Notes under the pieces: generated by a model
Seen by the model: only the letters and a program-made list of their open reading frames with translations
What the model was told of the DNA's origin: nothing
Database searches by the model: none
Translations under genes and position numbers: made by a program
Shown here: in pieces, positions 17,272 through 26,171 of the stretch
Layout of the letters: each line of letters starts with the position of its first letter
Position numbering within the stretch: the first letter of the stretch is position 1
Source of the DNA: Bauldia sp.
Lineage (GTDB): Bacteria; Pseudomonadota; Alphaproteobacteria; Rhizobiales; Kaistiaceae
Assembly: GCA_022841545.1 (NCBI GenBank)
Contig: JALHRF010000001.1
Location: forward strand, 62,001-126,000
DNA length: 64,000 nucleotides
Direction of reading: 5' to 3'

Positions 17272-18196
17272 CGCTTCGGTCCTCGATCTATTGCTCGCCG
17301 GCTTTCTGGTCTTCATCGTCTGGAGGCTGCTGACGCTCAGCGATCTGTTCAAGGCGACCGTTCTATTTATCGTTTTCGGTGTGCTGCTGTCCCTCGCCTG
17401 GGTCCGTCTGAGTGCCCCGGACGTGGCGCTTGCCGAAGCTGCCATCGGTGCTGGCGTGACGGGCGCCCTAGTGCTTGACGCGCTTCGGCGGTTGGGTGCG
17501 CGGGGAGCCGCTGATGAGGCGCAGCCCCTGCGACTGAACCTGCCGCGACTGGTCGGCGTGCTTCTGGTCATAGGCGTCGGGGCCTTTCTGGTCTGGTCGG
17601 TGCTGAGCCTGCCTCTTGGATGGCGCGGATTGTCCAGCGAGGTCGCTGCGGCTATGCCACGCAGTGGCGTCACTAACCCCGTTACGGCTTCGCTGCTGAA
17701 CTTCCGGGCCTACGACACGCTGCTCGAGATCGCCGTGTTGATGCTCGCCGTGCTTGGCGTCTGGACGCTCGATGCCGAGCCGACGCCTGCGGCCGAGCCT
17801 ACCGGACCGATCCTCGGACTGCTGCTGAGAACGCTCCTGCCTTTGATGGTTGTTGTTGCCGGGTATTTGCTCTGGGCCGGGGGGCACGCTCCGGGTGGCG
17901 CGTTTCAGGGGGCAGCCATCCTCGCGGCCGGCGGGATTCTGATGCACTTGGCGCGCCCCTTCAACCTTCGCAATCGCGGGCTCGTCCGCTTCGTGATTGG
18001 CGTCGGCTTTGCAGTCTTCCTTATCGTCGGAGTGACGCTGGTTTTGCTCGGTGGCAGGTTCCTCGAGCTTCCGGCGCGCTATGCCGGGGCATTGATTCTC
18101 GTGATCGAGTCGGCGGCCATGATCTCAATCGCGCTCACATTGATTGCGCTGTTCGTCGGTCATACACGCGACAACGCAGGACGGGACACCTCATGA
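17261..18196 (+). CDS. mrpB: DUF4040 (MbhD-like) plus MrpB fusion subunit
   Basis: 311 residues. The first 75 or so residues form an MbhD/DUF4040 unit (SAPDVALAEAAIGAGVTGAL), which in canonical Mrp systems is part of the long MrpA chain. After a linker, residues about 185-305 form the MnhB domain (GYLLWAGGHAPGGAFQGAA). This fusion is expected when the operon lacks a full MrpA, as here. A GTG start at 17261 inside the mrpG end is preferred because the hydrophobic domain begins directly after it. The stop overlaps the mrpC ATG (ATGA). Confidence 0.85.
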   Translation: MSGDASVLDLLLAGFLVFIVWRLLTLSDLFKATVLFIVFGVLLSLAWVRLSAPDVALAEAAIGAGVTGALVLDALRRLGARGAADEAQPLRLNLPRLVGVLLVIGVGAFLVWSVLSLPLGWRGLSSEVAAAMPRSGVTNPVTASLLNFRAYDTLLEIAVLMLAVLGVWTLDAEPTPAAEPTGPILGLLLRTLLPLMVVVAGYLLWAGGHAPGGAFQGAAILAAGGILMHLARPFNLRNRGLVRFVIGVGFAVFLIVGVTLVLLGGRFLELPARYAGALILVIESAAMISIALTLIALFVGHTRDNAGRDTS

Positions 18197-18498
18197 CCCC
18201 TCCGATCATCTACGCTTTCGCCGGCGCGGCCATCCTATGCGTCGGACTGTTTGCGTTTCTGGCGGCGCGCCACGTGTTACGGCGCATCCTTGCGCTCAAC
18301 ATCATGGGCAGCGGCGTTTTCATGATGCTCGTAGCTCTCGCCGCGCGCACCGATCCTCCTGACCCGATCCCGCATGCCTTGGTGTTGACGGGCATCGTCG
18401 TCGCCGTCTGCGTTACAGCGTTGGCTCTGGCGCTTCTCAGCCGCATGTTCGCGGACGAGGGAAGCGCTCTTCTACCTGAGGATCGCGAACCTGAATGA
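18193..18498 (+). CDS. mrpC: Mrp-type Na+/H+ antiporter subunit C (NuoK-like)
   Basis: 101 residues with three helices homologous to NuoK of complex I. The second helix region holds LNIMGSGVFMMLVALA, and the third is preceded by DPIPHALVLTGIVV, a hallmark of MrpC. It overlaps both neighbours by four bases (ATGA), so the operon is translationally coupled. It is presumed to interact with the MrpD-type subunits in the membrane. Confidence 0.92.
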   Translation: MTPPIIYAFAGAAILCVGLFAFLAARHVLRRILALNIMGSGVFMMLVALAARTDPPDPIPHALVLTGIVVAVCVTALALALLSRMFADEGSALLPEDREPE

Positions 18499-19952
18499 CG
18501 CCAACGGGGTGGATGGAGGCGGCGCTCGCGGTTCCGCTGTTGGGGGCAGTTGTCGCGCTCATGCTCGGCCGGCGCGCAGCGCCCGTGATCGGCGTCATGA
18601 CGGCAATTGCTGGCGGAGTAGCATCTCTTGGACTTGCCTTCGCCGTCTCGAGAGCCGGCGCGTTTCGTTACGCCGTCGGTGGCTGGGGTGCACCGCTCGG
18701 CATAGATCTTTATGTCGACGCATTGGCGGCAGTGATGCTTGCGATGACAGGTGTGGTGGGAGTTTGCATTAGTGTTTACGCCGTCAGCTATTTCCGCCGC
18801 CACCCAACGGCAGCAGGTTCCTCCCGCGGCGGCACCGGATCTGCGTGGTTATTCTGGCCACTGTGGCTCGTGCTCTGGGGCGGCATGAATGCGCTCTACC
18901 TGTCGGGGGACTTGTTCAATATCTACGTCGCTCAGGAAGTGATCGGGCTATCTGGGGTCGGCTTGATTGTGCTTGCGGGTGGCAGCGCGATCGCCGCCGG
19001 ACTGCGCTATCTGCTGTTGGCGCTCGCGGGCTCTCTGTTGTACATCGTGGGCGTCGAGTTGCTCTATGCCGAATATGTGACGCTCGATCTGCAACAGCTG
19101 CATCAACGCATCGACGCCCAGGCATCGACCTGGGCTGCGGCGGCACTCATGACCGCCGGCCTACTAGCCAAGTCCGCGCTATTTCCGTTGCATTCCTGGC
19201 TGCCACCGGCCCATGGGCATGCACCGGTGCCGGTCTCGGCGGCGCTGTCAGCGTTGGTCGTCAAGACAGGCTTCTACCTGCTCGTGCGGCTGTGGCTCGA
19301 TATATTTGCTGGGTTGGGAGCGGAGCACGTCGCTACGCTGCTCGGTGCACTCGGCGGCGCCGCCGTGCTTTGGGGTGGTGTGCAGGCGCTGCAGCAGGAG
19401 CGCCTCAAGATGATGGTCGCCTATTCGACCGTCGCTCAAGTCGGTTACCTGTTCATGCTGTTCCCGCTCGCTTCTATATCGGGAGCCCTACCTGGTGCGC
19501 TGCTGCTCGCAGCTTCCCATGCGGCGTCCAAAGCGGCCCTATTCATGTGTGCGGGCTCCGTGCTTGCAGTCTATGGTCATGATCGTATTCAGTCACTCGA
19601 TGGCTTCGGTGCGCGACTGCCAATGACGACTGTTGCGTTTGGTCTGTCCAGCATCAGCCTGATCGGGCTCCCGCCATCCGGCGGCTTCGCCGGCAAGTGG
19701 ATGCTGATTTCTGCCGCATTGGCCGGTGGAGCATGGTGGTGGGCAGCGATCATGACCCTCGGGGGGCTTCTCAGTGCCGCCTATCTGTTCCGTGTGCTCG
19801 CGCATGCATTTCTGGAGCCGCCGGCTACAGGCCCTGGACGTGTGCCACGGGGCATGGAGCTGACGAGCCTCATCCTTGCTTGCATAGCCATCGGGCTGAA
19901 CTTCGCTGCACTGCCGCTGCACGACCTGCTGCATGCTGCGGGTTCGAGATGA
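18495..19952 (+). CDS. mrpD: Mrp-type antiporter subunit D (NuoN/NuoM-like)
   Basis: 485 residues with about 14 helices. The residues needed for proton transfer in this superfamily are present: Glu148 in helix 5 (VAQEVIGLSG) and Lys226 in helix 7 (LLAKSALFPLHSWLPPAH). It therefore appears competent for ion translocation. It is the first of three antiporter-like subunits encoded in series. The next gene starts within its stop codon. Confidence 0.92.
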   Translation: MTPTGWMEAALAVPLLGAVVALMLGRRAAPVIGVMTAIAGGVASLGLAFAVSRAGAFRYAVGGWGAPLGIDLYVDALAAVMLAMTGVVGVCISVYAVSYFRRHPTAAGSSRGGTGSAWLFWPLWLVLWGGMNALYLSGDLFNIYVAQEVIGLSGVGLIVLAGGSAIAAGLRYLLLALAGSLLYIVGVELLYAEYVTLDLQQLHQRIDAQASTWAAAALMTAGLLAKSALFPLHSWLPPAHGHAPVPVSAALSALVVKTGFYLLVRLWLDIFAGLGAEHVATLLGALGGAAVLWGGVQALQQERLKMMVAYSTVAQVGYLFMLFPLASISGALPGALLLAASHAASKAALFMCAGSVLAVYGHDRIQSLDGFGARLPMTTVAFGLSSISLIGLPPSGGFAGKWMLISAALAGGAWWWAAIMTLGGLLSAAYLFRVLAHAFLEPPATGPGRVPRGMELTSLILACIAIGLNFAALPLHDLLHAAGSR

Positions 19953-21445
19953 CGGACCCCTGGATTCCGCTGGCTGCTGTCGGCCTTCCTTTCTTGACCG
20001 GCATTGCCATTTTCATGCTCGACGACCGCCAGGTCGTGCTGCGCAGCCTGCTCAACTTGTTCGGCGCTTTCGCCAAGCTGGTTCTGGTCGGGGTGATGTT
20101 GTGGGGCGTGGCCAACGGCCGCGACTATGGAGTACGGCTGGCGATCGCGCCGGGGCTCGATGTCGCGTTGAACGTCGATGCGCTGGCATTACTCTTCATC
20201 ACGCTGTCGGCGATCCTTTGGGCGCTGACCACGGTCTACGCCATCGGTTATCTGGAGAATGCTTCGCATCGCAGTCGCTTCTTTGGATTTTTCAGCCTGT
20301 CGATATTTGCAACGACCGGCATCGCGCTGGCGGGAAATCTTTTCACGTTATTCGCGTTCTATGAGATTCTGACGCTCGTCACCTACCCGCTCATCATTCA
20401 TCGCGGAACCCAAGAAGCGATTGCGGCGGGACGCGTCTATCTTCGCTACACGTTGACAGGTGGCGCCGTGTTGCTGATCGCGGTGGCCTGGCTGTATGTG
20501 CTTGCGGGACCACGAGATTTCGTCGCTGGCGGCTTTCTGCGTGAGCTAGGCACAGACCATCGATTTGCGCTGATCCTGTTGTTCGCTGGTCTGATCGCCG
20601 GGTTTGGCGTGAAGGCCGCATTGTTTCCGCTGCACGGCTGGTTGCCGGTGGCCATGGTGGCACCTGCGCCGGTGTCGGCGCTGCTGCATGCCGTGGCGGT
20701 GGTGAAGGCGGGGGCGTTTGCCATCATACGCGTGGTCTACGATGTGTTCGGCGTCGAGTTTGCCGACACGCTCGGGGTTCTTGGACCGTTGGCAGTGATG
20801 GCCGCTTTCACCATTCTCTATGGATCTTTCCGGGCGCTGACCCAGGATGAATTGAAAAAACGGCTGGCCTATTCGACGGTCAGCCAAATCTCCTACATCA
20901 TTCTTGGTGTCGCGGTGCTTGGCCCCCTGTCGACCATTGGGGCGCTGGTCCACCTGGTAAACCAGGGCTTGATGAAGATCACGTTGTTTTTGACCGCCGG
21001 GAACCTCGCTGAGACGCTCGGGGTACATTACGTGCACGAGATGGACGGAGCGGGGCGCCGCATGCCGTTGACCATGACGGCTTTCACGGTCGGCGCCTTG
21101 GGCATGATCGGCGTCCCACCGATCGCCGGATTCGTCACGAAGATCTATCTGGGGACTGGCGCCGCGGAATCGGGGCAGTGGTGGGTTATCGTCGTCTTGG
21201 CGGCATCGAGCCTGCTCAATGCGTGCTATTTCCTGCCCATTCTTTACCGTGCCTGGTTCCAGCCGCGAAGCACACCTTGGCCGCGAGAGCACGGCACAGG
21301 ATTTGATGCCAAGGCTGTATTGCTGGTGCCGGTCCTGTTCTCGGCGGCGTTTGCGGTCGGCGTCGGCCTCTTCGCCGACACGCCATTGAGTCCGCTTAAA
21401 TGGGCGAAACTGATCTCACGCCAGGAGTTCGGCTATGCCCAGTGA
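19949..21445 (+). CDS. Second antiporter-like subunit (NuoM/MrpD-like)
   Basis: 498 residues, about 14 helices. Helix 5 keeps Glu139 (FAFYEILTLVTYPL) and helix 7 keeps the lysine in GVKAALFPLHGWLP; a later lysine occurs in the KKRLAYSTVSQISY loop. It should be an active proton-translocating subunit. The ATG at 19949 overlaps the mrpD stop; an open frame upstream to 19697 is only antisense-free overlap with mrpD and adds no homologous sequence. It is distinct enough from the previous gene to be a separate paralogue and not a recent copy. Confidence 0.88.
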   Translation: MTDPWIPLAAVGLPFLTGIAIFMLDDRQVVLRSLLNLFGAFAKLVLVGVMLWGVANGRDYGVRLAIAPGLDVALNVDALALLFITLSAILWALTTVYAIGYLENASHRSRFFGFFSLSIFATTGIALAGNLFTLFAFYEILTLVTYPLIIHRGTQEAIAAGRVYLRYTLTGGAVLLIAVAWLYVLAGPRDFVAGGFLRELGTDHRFALILLFAGLIAGFGVKAALFPLHGWLPVAMVAPAPVSALLHAVAVVKAGAFAIIRVVYDVFGVEFADTLGVLGPLAVMAAFTILYGSFRALTQDELKKRLAYSTVSQISYIILGVAVLGPLSTIGALVHLVNQGLMKITLFLTAGNLAETLGVHYVHEMDGAGRRMPLTMTAFTVGALGMIGVPPIAGFVTKIYLGTGAAESGQWWVIVVLAASSLLNACYFLPILYRAWFQPRSTPWPREHGTGFDAKAVLLVPVLFSAAFAVGVGLFADTPLSPLKWAKLISRQEFGYAQ

Positions 21446-21463
21446 CGAAGGCATAGGACCGCG

Positions 21464-23140
21464 ATGATTGATGCGGCGCTCAAATCGCTTGTTTGGCTAG
21501 GCCCCGCTTTGGCGCCTCTCGTCGCGTTGCCGCTCCTGTCTGTTGAATCGCGGCTGAGCGCGGTGGTGACACTCTCCGCACTGCCAGCATTCCTCGTGGC
21601 CTTGTTTGCGCCGGCCGGTACGATCGATTTGCCTTGGCTGTTACTGGGCGCACGCTTTGGGCTGGACGATACCGCGCGGATGTTTCTGATTTTCACGGCT
21701 TCGCTGTGGCTGGCTGTCTGTATTCACGGCTGGTCCTACCTGCACGGGGACACGCGCCGCCCGACATTCTTCGTTTTTTTCAATGCGGCAATGGCCGGCA
21801 ATTTTGGCGTCATTCTCGCCCAGGATGCGGCAAGCTTCTATGTTTTCTTTGCCCTGCTGAGTTTTGCGTCCTACGGCCTAGTGGTGCACAGTCGCACACA
21901 GGATGCGCTTCACGCCGGACGAGTCTACATCGTGCTCGTGATCGCCGGCGAGTTGGCCCTGTTTGCGGCCATCGTGCTCTGGGTAAACCTCACCGGAAGT
22001 CTCTATTTTTCGGATTGGATGGCATCGTCCACCACGGCAGCGACGCGCAATTGGGCGATCGCCCTGACATTGATTGCGTTTGGTATCAAGATCGGCGCCG
22101 TCCCGCTGCATGTCTGGCTGCCATTGGCGCATCCAGCCGCGCCGACGCCCGCCAGCGCGATCCTCTCCGGCGCCCTGATCAAAGCCGGGCTGCTCGGCTG
22201 GCTGCGCTTTCTACCACTGGGAAGCGCTGCTCCGGGTTGGGATCATATGATGATCACCCTCGGGCTGGTTGCCACATTTGGCGGTGCTTTGGTTGGGGCG
22301 CTCCAACGCAATCCAAAGGCCGCACTCGCGTATTCCAGCATCAGCCAGATGGGATTCATCACCGTTCTGCTTGGCGTCGCGCTCGCGGTCCCGGACGCCG
22401 CTCCGGCAGCTACGCTCGCCGCCGTGCTCTACGCCTTTCATCATGCTTTTGCTAAGGCCCTCATGTTTCTCGGTGTGAGCATGGTTGGTGTGATGTCAAG
22501 AGCCGGTCGTGCTGCCGTCGCAGTCGGCATGATACTGCCGGCGCTGGCTCTCGCCGGTGCACCACTGACCAGCGGCGCCTTTGCCAAGGGCGAGCTTAAG
22601 GCGGTCGTGGTAGCCGCCGGCTGGAACGGGTTGGCCTTCCCGCTGTCGCTGGCCGCCGTCGGTACCACGCTGGTGATGCTGCGCACACTTTATCTCGCGC
22701 GACATGCCCCCCATGCGCATGCCCCCAATGCCGGAATGTGGACTGGCTGGGGGCTGCTGCTTGGGGGCTGCGCTGCGGCGATTTGGTTTCTTCCGCAGGC
22801 TCGCGGTAACTTCGTCATTTCGCTCGATGAGTGGGCCAGTGACTTGTGGCCGATCCTGCTCGGGGTGGGGCTTGCCGCTGTCGGTTGGAGAGCCCATTGG
22901 AACACTGAAAGGATCTCGATTCCACCAGGCGATGTGTTGGTGCCGTTGTTCGGGGCGTGGCCGCGACAACGGTTCACACCGTCATTCCGACCGGGAGATC
23001 AAAAAGCTGAGCCGGCCTCGCCGTCGGCGGTGCGCGCGGCGGGCGCGCCGCTATCGTGGGCCGAGGTGGCCTTGGCGCGGCGTGCTGGTCTTGCCATGAT
23101 CCTGATGGCGGCGGCGGTCGTCGTGCTTGTGATCAACTAA
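21464..23140 (+). CDS. Third antiporter-like subunit lacking the helix-5 glutamate
   Basis: 558 residues, about 15 helices, in the NuoL/M/HyfB superfamily. The helix-7 lysine is kept (GIKIGAVPLHVWLPLAHPAAP), as is the AYSSISQMGF loop. At the helix-5 position where its neighbours have Glu, this protein has Ala130 (YVFFALLSFASYGL). A hydrophilic loop at about 505-535 precedes a last helix. It starts 18 bases after the previous stop and ends the operon. Role in the complex is unclear: it may be structural or act as a non-pumping partner. Confidence 0.85.
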   Translation: MIDAALKSLVWLGPALAPLVALPLLSVESRLSAVVTLSALPAFLVALFAPAGTIDLPWLLLGARFGLDDTARMFLIFTASLWLAVCIHGWSYLHGDTRRPTFFVFFNAAMAGNFGVILAQDAASFYVFFALLSFASYGLVVHSRTQDALHAGRVYIVLVIAGELALFAAIVLWVNLTGSLYFSDWMASSTTAATRNWAIALTLIAFGIKIGAVPLHVWLPLAHPAAPTPASAILSGALIKAGLLGWLRFLPLGSAAPGWDHMMITLGLVATFGGALVGALQRNPKAALAYSSISQMGFITVLLGVALAVPDAAPAATLAAVLYAFHHAFAKALMFLGVSMVGVMSRAGRAAVAVGMILPALALAGAPLTSGAFAKGELKAVVVAAGWNGLAFPLSLAAVGTTLVMLRTLYLARHAPHAHAPNAGMWTGWGLLLGGCAAAIWFLPQARGNFVISLDEWASDLWPILLGVGLAAVGWRAHWNTERISIPPGDVLVPLFGAWPRQRFTPSFRPGDQKAEPASPSAVRAAGAPLSWAEVALARRAGLAMILMAAAVVVLVIN

Positions 23141-23559
23141 ACCGCCGCCTTAAGGTAGATCGCTCTGTCGGGCCGACGCATTTCACGATGATCGGCCTGA
23201 TACTGCAGCAGGCGTTGCCTTCGGACGTTCTCGTGACGCTCGGCGACCACCATCGCCCTCATGACCTCATGACCTGCCCCTGCCACTGAAGTTTCATCCG
23301 GCGGCCACTAGAGCCTTAGAGCCTCGGGAGGTTTTGCGGCCCAGTGGCGCGAGATTAGCAGATTAGCAACAGGCAACAGGCGATCGGCGAAGCTGGTCGG
23401 GGTTGCGAAGCTGATCGCCTGTTGCGGTGAGATTGGCCGCAAAGGCAGCCGGCGTGAGCTACGTATGGCCCTCAACATCTACCTCGACGTGCTTGGCAAT
23501 ATCAAAACCGATGGCACTAACCTGCATGGGGTCGCGCAGGTGCGGCTGCGCCGCTGCGC
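23141..23559. other. Non-coding stretch after the Mrp operon, with an inverted repeat
   Basis: No gene was recognised here. It contains a perfect 13-bp inverted repeat (23373-23385 and 23413-23425, 27-base spacer), preceded by repeated CAACAGG units. The segment separates the chromosomal operon from a nitronate monooxygenase remnant and the prophage. Confidence 0.45.
23373..23425. repeat. Perfect 13-bp inverted repeat with 27-base spacer
   Basis: The arms are GCAACAGGCGATC and GATCGCCTGTTGC. They are not followed by a T-tract, so a rho-independent terminator is unlikely. Location about 0.46 kb outside the first prophage gene makes a protein-binding or recombination site conceivable, without further evidence. 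Confidence 0.6.
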
Positions 23560-23830
23560 CGCGCCAGATGCTCGACTATTTTGCCAAGCTGCCGCCGAGT
23601 CTGGTCGGCAATCGCTTGGTGAAATCCGTCTGGGACTCTGGGACGGCCGCCTCCGTACTTGTAACGAACCGCGATCCCAGGAGCACCCCTTCAGCCCCCA
23701 GTATCAGCGTTGCGGCAAGGCCGCGCCCTCGACGATGCCGCCGGCCGTTACCATGACGTCGGCCGAAGGTGCTGGAAAGAGCACCTCGGGCTGTCAGACT
23801 TTGCTTTGGTTCACCTTTCGCCACATGCTC
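23560..23830 (-). pseudogene. Nitronate monooxygenase remnant
   Basis: Right to left the minus strand reads ADVMVTAGGIVEG and, one base out of frame, RGLAATLILGAEGVLLGSRF then VTSTEAAVPE. These are the FMN phosphate-binding and barrel C-terminal segments of 2-nitropropane dioxygenase-type flavoproteins. A missing C near 23739 breaks the frame and the N-terminal two-thirds are absent. The remnant lies just outside the prophage's tail-fibre end and may be part of a gene disrupted by integration. Confidence 0.6.
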
Positions 23831-23885
23831 GATCGTGGCCGGCCGGGTTGAGCCGAGCTGCAGAATGCGCTCATTGGTGTAACCC

Positions 23886-24635
23886 TTAGAATGTCCCGCC
23901 ATCGACGGTGACACCTTCGATGCTTCCGCCAGTGATCGCGACGTTGTCGGCAACCTGTGTCGCCATCGAGCCCAGGCCGAGGCTGCCACGCGCGGCCCCT
24001 GGATCCGCAAGATCTGACAGGTTCGCGGCGATGGCGAGTCTGCTGGCAAGGCCATTAGTCATGGTCGCGGCAAAGTCGGGATCGTCGCCCAAGGCCGAGG
24101 CGAGTTCGGCGAGCGTATCGAGCGCTCCGGGCGCGGCGTTAATGAGGGTCGAGACGGCGGCCGCCACGAAGGCGGTCGTTGCGATCTGGGTGGAACTGGT
24201 TCCGCCTGCCGCGGTCGGCGCCGTCGGGACCCCGGTAAGCGCAGGCGATGCGAGCGGCGCCTTGGCGTCGAGCAAGGCCTGGAGGCTGGTGATCTCCGCG
24301 ATTGGGTGGCCGTGAGACGCGGCCGCCTTTGTGGCAAGCCCGCTGTCCAGTTGAAGCTTTCGGACCAGATCCGTATCGGCGGCGGCATCTTCGCTTGATG
24401 CCGGTGCCGAGGAGAAGGTCTTCTTGCCGCCGACAGTCTGGGCGCTCGAGCGATCGACGAAGGCTCCTTTGCCGGCGAGCGCGATGACGCTCGTCGCGTT
24501 GCCGCCGCCATCATCGCCCTTGCCGACATAGAGCGTGTCGTCGACCTCGTTGTGGGCGAGTTCGGCCGACTTGAGTGCGACAGGTGCACCCGCAGCCCCC
24601 GAGACGCGCCGCTTGATGCGAATGACATTCGCCAT
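23886..24635 (-). CDS. Phage tail fibre protein
   Basis: 249 residues. The N-terminus (IRIKRRVSGAAGAP, then ELAHNEVDDTLYVGKGD) is a tail-fibre attachment domain also found in the gene at 33488. A low-complexity Ala/Ser/Thr-rich shaft follows with repeated LASPALTGVPTAPTA-type segments. It ends with VTVDGGTF, an ending shared with two other structural genes here. It is the last gene of the prophage on this side and probably forms part of the receptor-binding apparatus. Its stop is followed by no obvious terminator. Confidence 0.78.
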   Translation of the reverse strand: MANVIRIKRRVSGAAGAPVALKSAELAHNEVDDTLYVGKGDDGGGNATSVIALAGKGAFVDRSSAQTVGGKKTFSSAPASSEDAAADTDLVRKLQLDSGLATKAAASHGHPIAEITSLQALLDAKAPLASPALTGVPTAPTAAGGTSSTQIATTAFVAAAVSTLINAAPGALDTLAELASALGDDPDFAATMTNGLASRLAIAANLSDLADPGAARGSLGLGSMATQVADNVAITGGSIEGVTVDGGTF

Positions 24636-24654
24636 GGGTTCCTTTCTTTATCTG

Positions 24655-24876
24655 TCAGAAGTTGCCGCCGTCGACGATGATACCGGCGTCGAGATTTCCC
24701 ACGGGGCCAACAGGTCCCTGCGGTCCGATCGGACCCAGCCTGCCATCCGGTCCGGGCGTACCAAGAACCCGGACCGAGACGGGCGCGGTCGCGATCCGCA
24801 AGGCCACCGGTTCGCTCGCCGAGACCTGGATACGGATCGGCCCCGAAGCGGCAGTCAGCTCGATCCGCTCGGTCAC
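24655..24876 (-). CDS. Small collagen-like phage structural protein
   Basis: 73 residues. After a beta-rich start (ELTAASGPIRIQVSASEPV), residues about 40-60 are Gly-Pro rich triplets (GTPGPDG, GPIGPQGPVGPVG), typical of phage collagen-like shafts. The C-terminus is GIIVDGGNF, like that of the neighbouring fibre. The ATG overlaps the upstream stop (24873-24876), so it is translationally coupled. It may be a fibre connector; no named family was recognised. Confidence 0.65.
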   Translation of the reverse strand: MTERIELTAASGPIRIQVSASEPVALRIATAPVSVRVLGTPGPDGRLGPIGPQGPVGPVGNLDAGIIVDGGNF

Positions 24877-25223
24877 GACAGCATCCCACGGGTCACCGGC
24901 TTGACGACCGGGATCTCGAGGAAGAAGGAGAGATGGCGTGGCGGGATGAGGTCGGTTCGGACGACATCGAGGACGACGCTACCGGCGCCGAGGCTAGCGG
25001 TCGCCTCGGGCGCGATCGCCAGCTCGAGCACGGTGTCCGATACTCGCAGGAGTCCGCCATTGGCGGTGGTGAGCAACGTGATTGCCGACGCGGCCGAGAC
25101 CCTGGCCCGGATCTCCGCCACGAAGACCGCTCCCTCCGGGAAGAGCGCAGCGTCCGCCTCGATCTGGAGCCGGTAGGGATAGCCGGCAACGATGGCGGGT
25201 CCGTCAATGATCGCGACGCTCAC
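24873..25223 (-). CDS. Phage structural protein of unknown function
   Basis: 116 residues beginning with GTG. The sequence is predominantly short beta-strand-like stretches without charged clusters (GYPYRLQIEADAALFPEGAV, AITLLTTANGGLLRV). It sits between the lysis gene and the collagen-like gene, both coupled or nearly so, which suggests a fibre or baseplate accessory protein. An AGGA motif lies about ten bases upstream. No domain was recognised. Confidence 0.6.
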   Translation of the reverse strand: MSVAIIDGPAIVAGYPYRLQIEADAALFPEGAVFVAEIRARVSAASAITLLTTANGGLLRVSDTVLELAIAPEATASLGAGSVVLDVVRTDLIPPRHLSFFLEIPVVKPVTRGMLS

Positions 25224-25238
25224 TGGTGCAGTGTCCTG

Positions 25239-26171
25239 CTACGGCGTCCTGCCGGTGCGGTAATCCTCGATCCGCGCGGTCCGGGCCCGCCAGGCGAGCA
25301 CGATGACGACCGCAAAGATCGCGATTCCGATCCATGGCAGGAACGGCGCCACAAACTCCGTCAGGTTGAGAAGGCCGATGGCGCGCTCTGTCATGTCCTT
25401 AGCCTGCTCTGCCGCCTCGATGGCCGGCGCAATGGCCGCACCGGCGATGGTGATGGTCCCAGCAATGCCGGTCGCGATCTGGGCATTCGCCGCGCTGACG
25501 ATGCGCGAGGCCTGCGGCTTGCCGCTTGCCCGCTCGGGGGCGATCACCCGCGGTGGTGCCTTCTCAAGCGCGGTGGTGAAGGCGACATCGATGTCGGGCG
25601 TCAAGGGCAGACCGTTATCCGCCTTGAAGGCAAGGATGGCGGCGCGGGTGCGGGGACCGAACAGTCCGTCGATAGCGCCGACCTCGTGGTAGCCGAGATC
25701 CTCCAGTGTCTGCTGGATGACACGGAGCGAAGGCTTCGCACTGGACCGCACTCCGATGGGGCGCCGAATGCCGAGAAGGCGGCTGCGCGGGTAGCGGGCG
25801 ATGGTGACGCCATTGGACTGGTTGCCGCCCAGCACCTCGATCTGAGTGGCGGTCGCCTTGATGAAGAAGGCGACATGCCCCTGCCAGGACGAGGAACCGC
25901 GCTCGAACACCACGATATCGCCCTCGCGGGCGTCGGTGACTGCGACGGGCTCGCCGAACGTGAGGTACGAGCGGGCATTGAGCGCGCGCGTCGACCGGAT
26001 GCCCGCCTTTTCCAGGCAGTGACCGACGAAGGCGGCGCACCAGGCGGTCTCGTCGTGTTCGACCCAGTCGTGACCGACCGAGGCATACATCTCCATGATC
26101 TTCGGGTTGTCGCGCGGCCCGGCGATCTCCTTGATGCCCAGGTAGCTCTTGGCGATGTCGAAAGCGGTCAT
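25239..26171 (-). CDS. Endolysin: CHAP-like amidase, peptidoglycan-binding domain and membrane anchor
   Basis: 310 residues in three parts. Residues 1-135 match TIGR02594/CHAP-type cysteine peptidases, with Cys45 (TAWCAAFVGHC) and His99 (QGHVAFF) as catalytic candidates. Residues about 145-205 form a PG_binding_1 repeat (VIQQTLEDLGYHEVGAIDGLFG). A C-terminal hydrophobic helix (about 280-300) precedes RARTARIEDY. It would cleave cell-wall peptides. The C-terminal transmembrane helix is unusual for an endolysin and could tether the enzyme. The ATG has GGGAGA eight bases upstream. Confidence 0.8.
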   Translation of the reverse strand: MTAFDIAKSYLGIKEIAGPRDNPKIMEMYASVGHDWVEHDETAWCAAFVGHCLEKAGIRSTRALNARSYLTFGEPVAVTDAREGDIVVFERGSSSWQGHVAFFIKATATQIEVLGGNQSNGVTIARYPRSRLLGIRRPIGVRSSAKPSLRVIQQTLEDLGYHEVGAIDGLFGPRTRAAILAFKADNGLPLTPDIDVAFTTALEKAPPRVIAPERASGKPQASRIVSAANAQIATGIAGTITIAGAAIAPAIEAAEQAKDMTERAIGLLNLTEFVAPFLPWIGIAIFAVVIVLAWRARTARIEDYRTGRTP

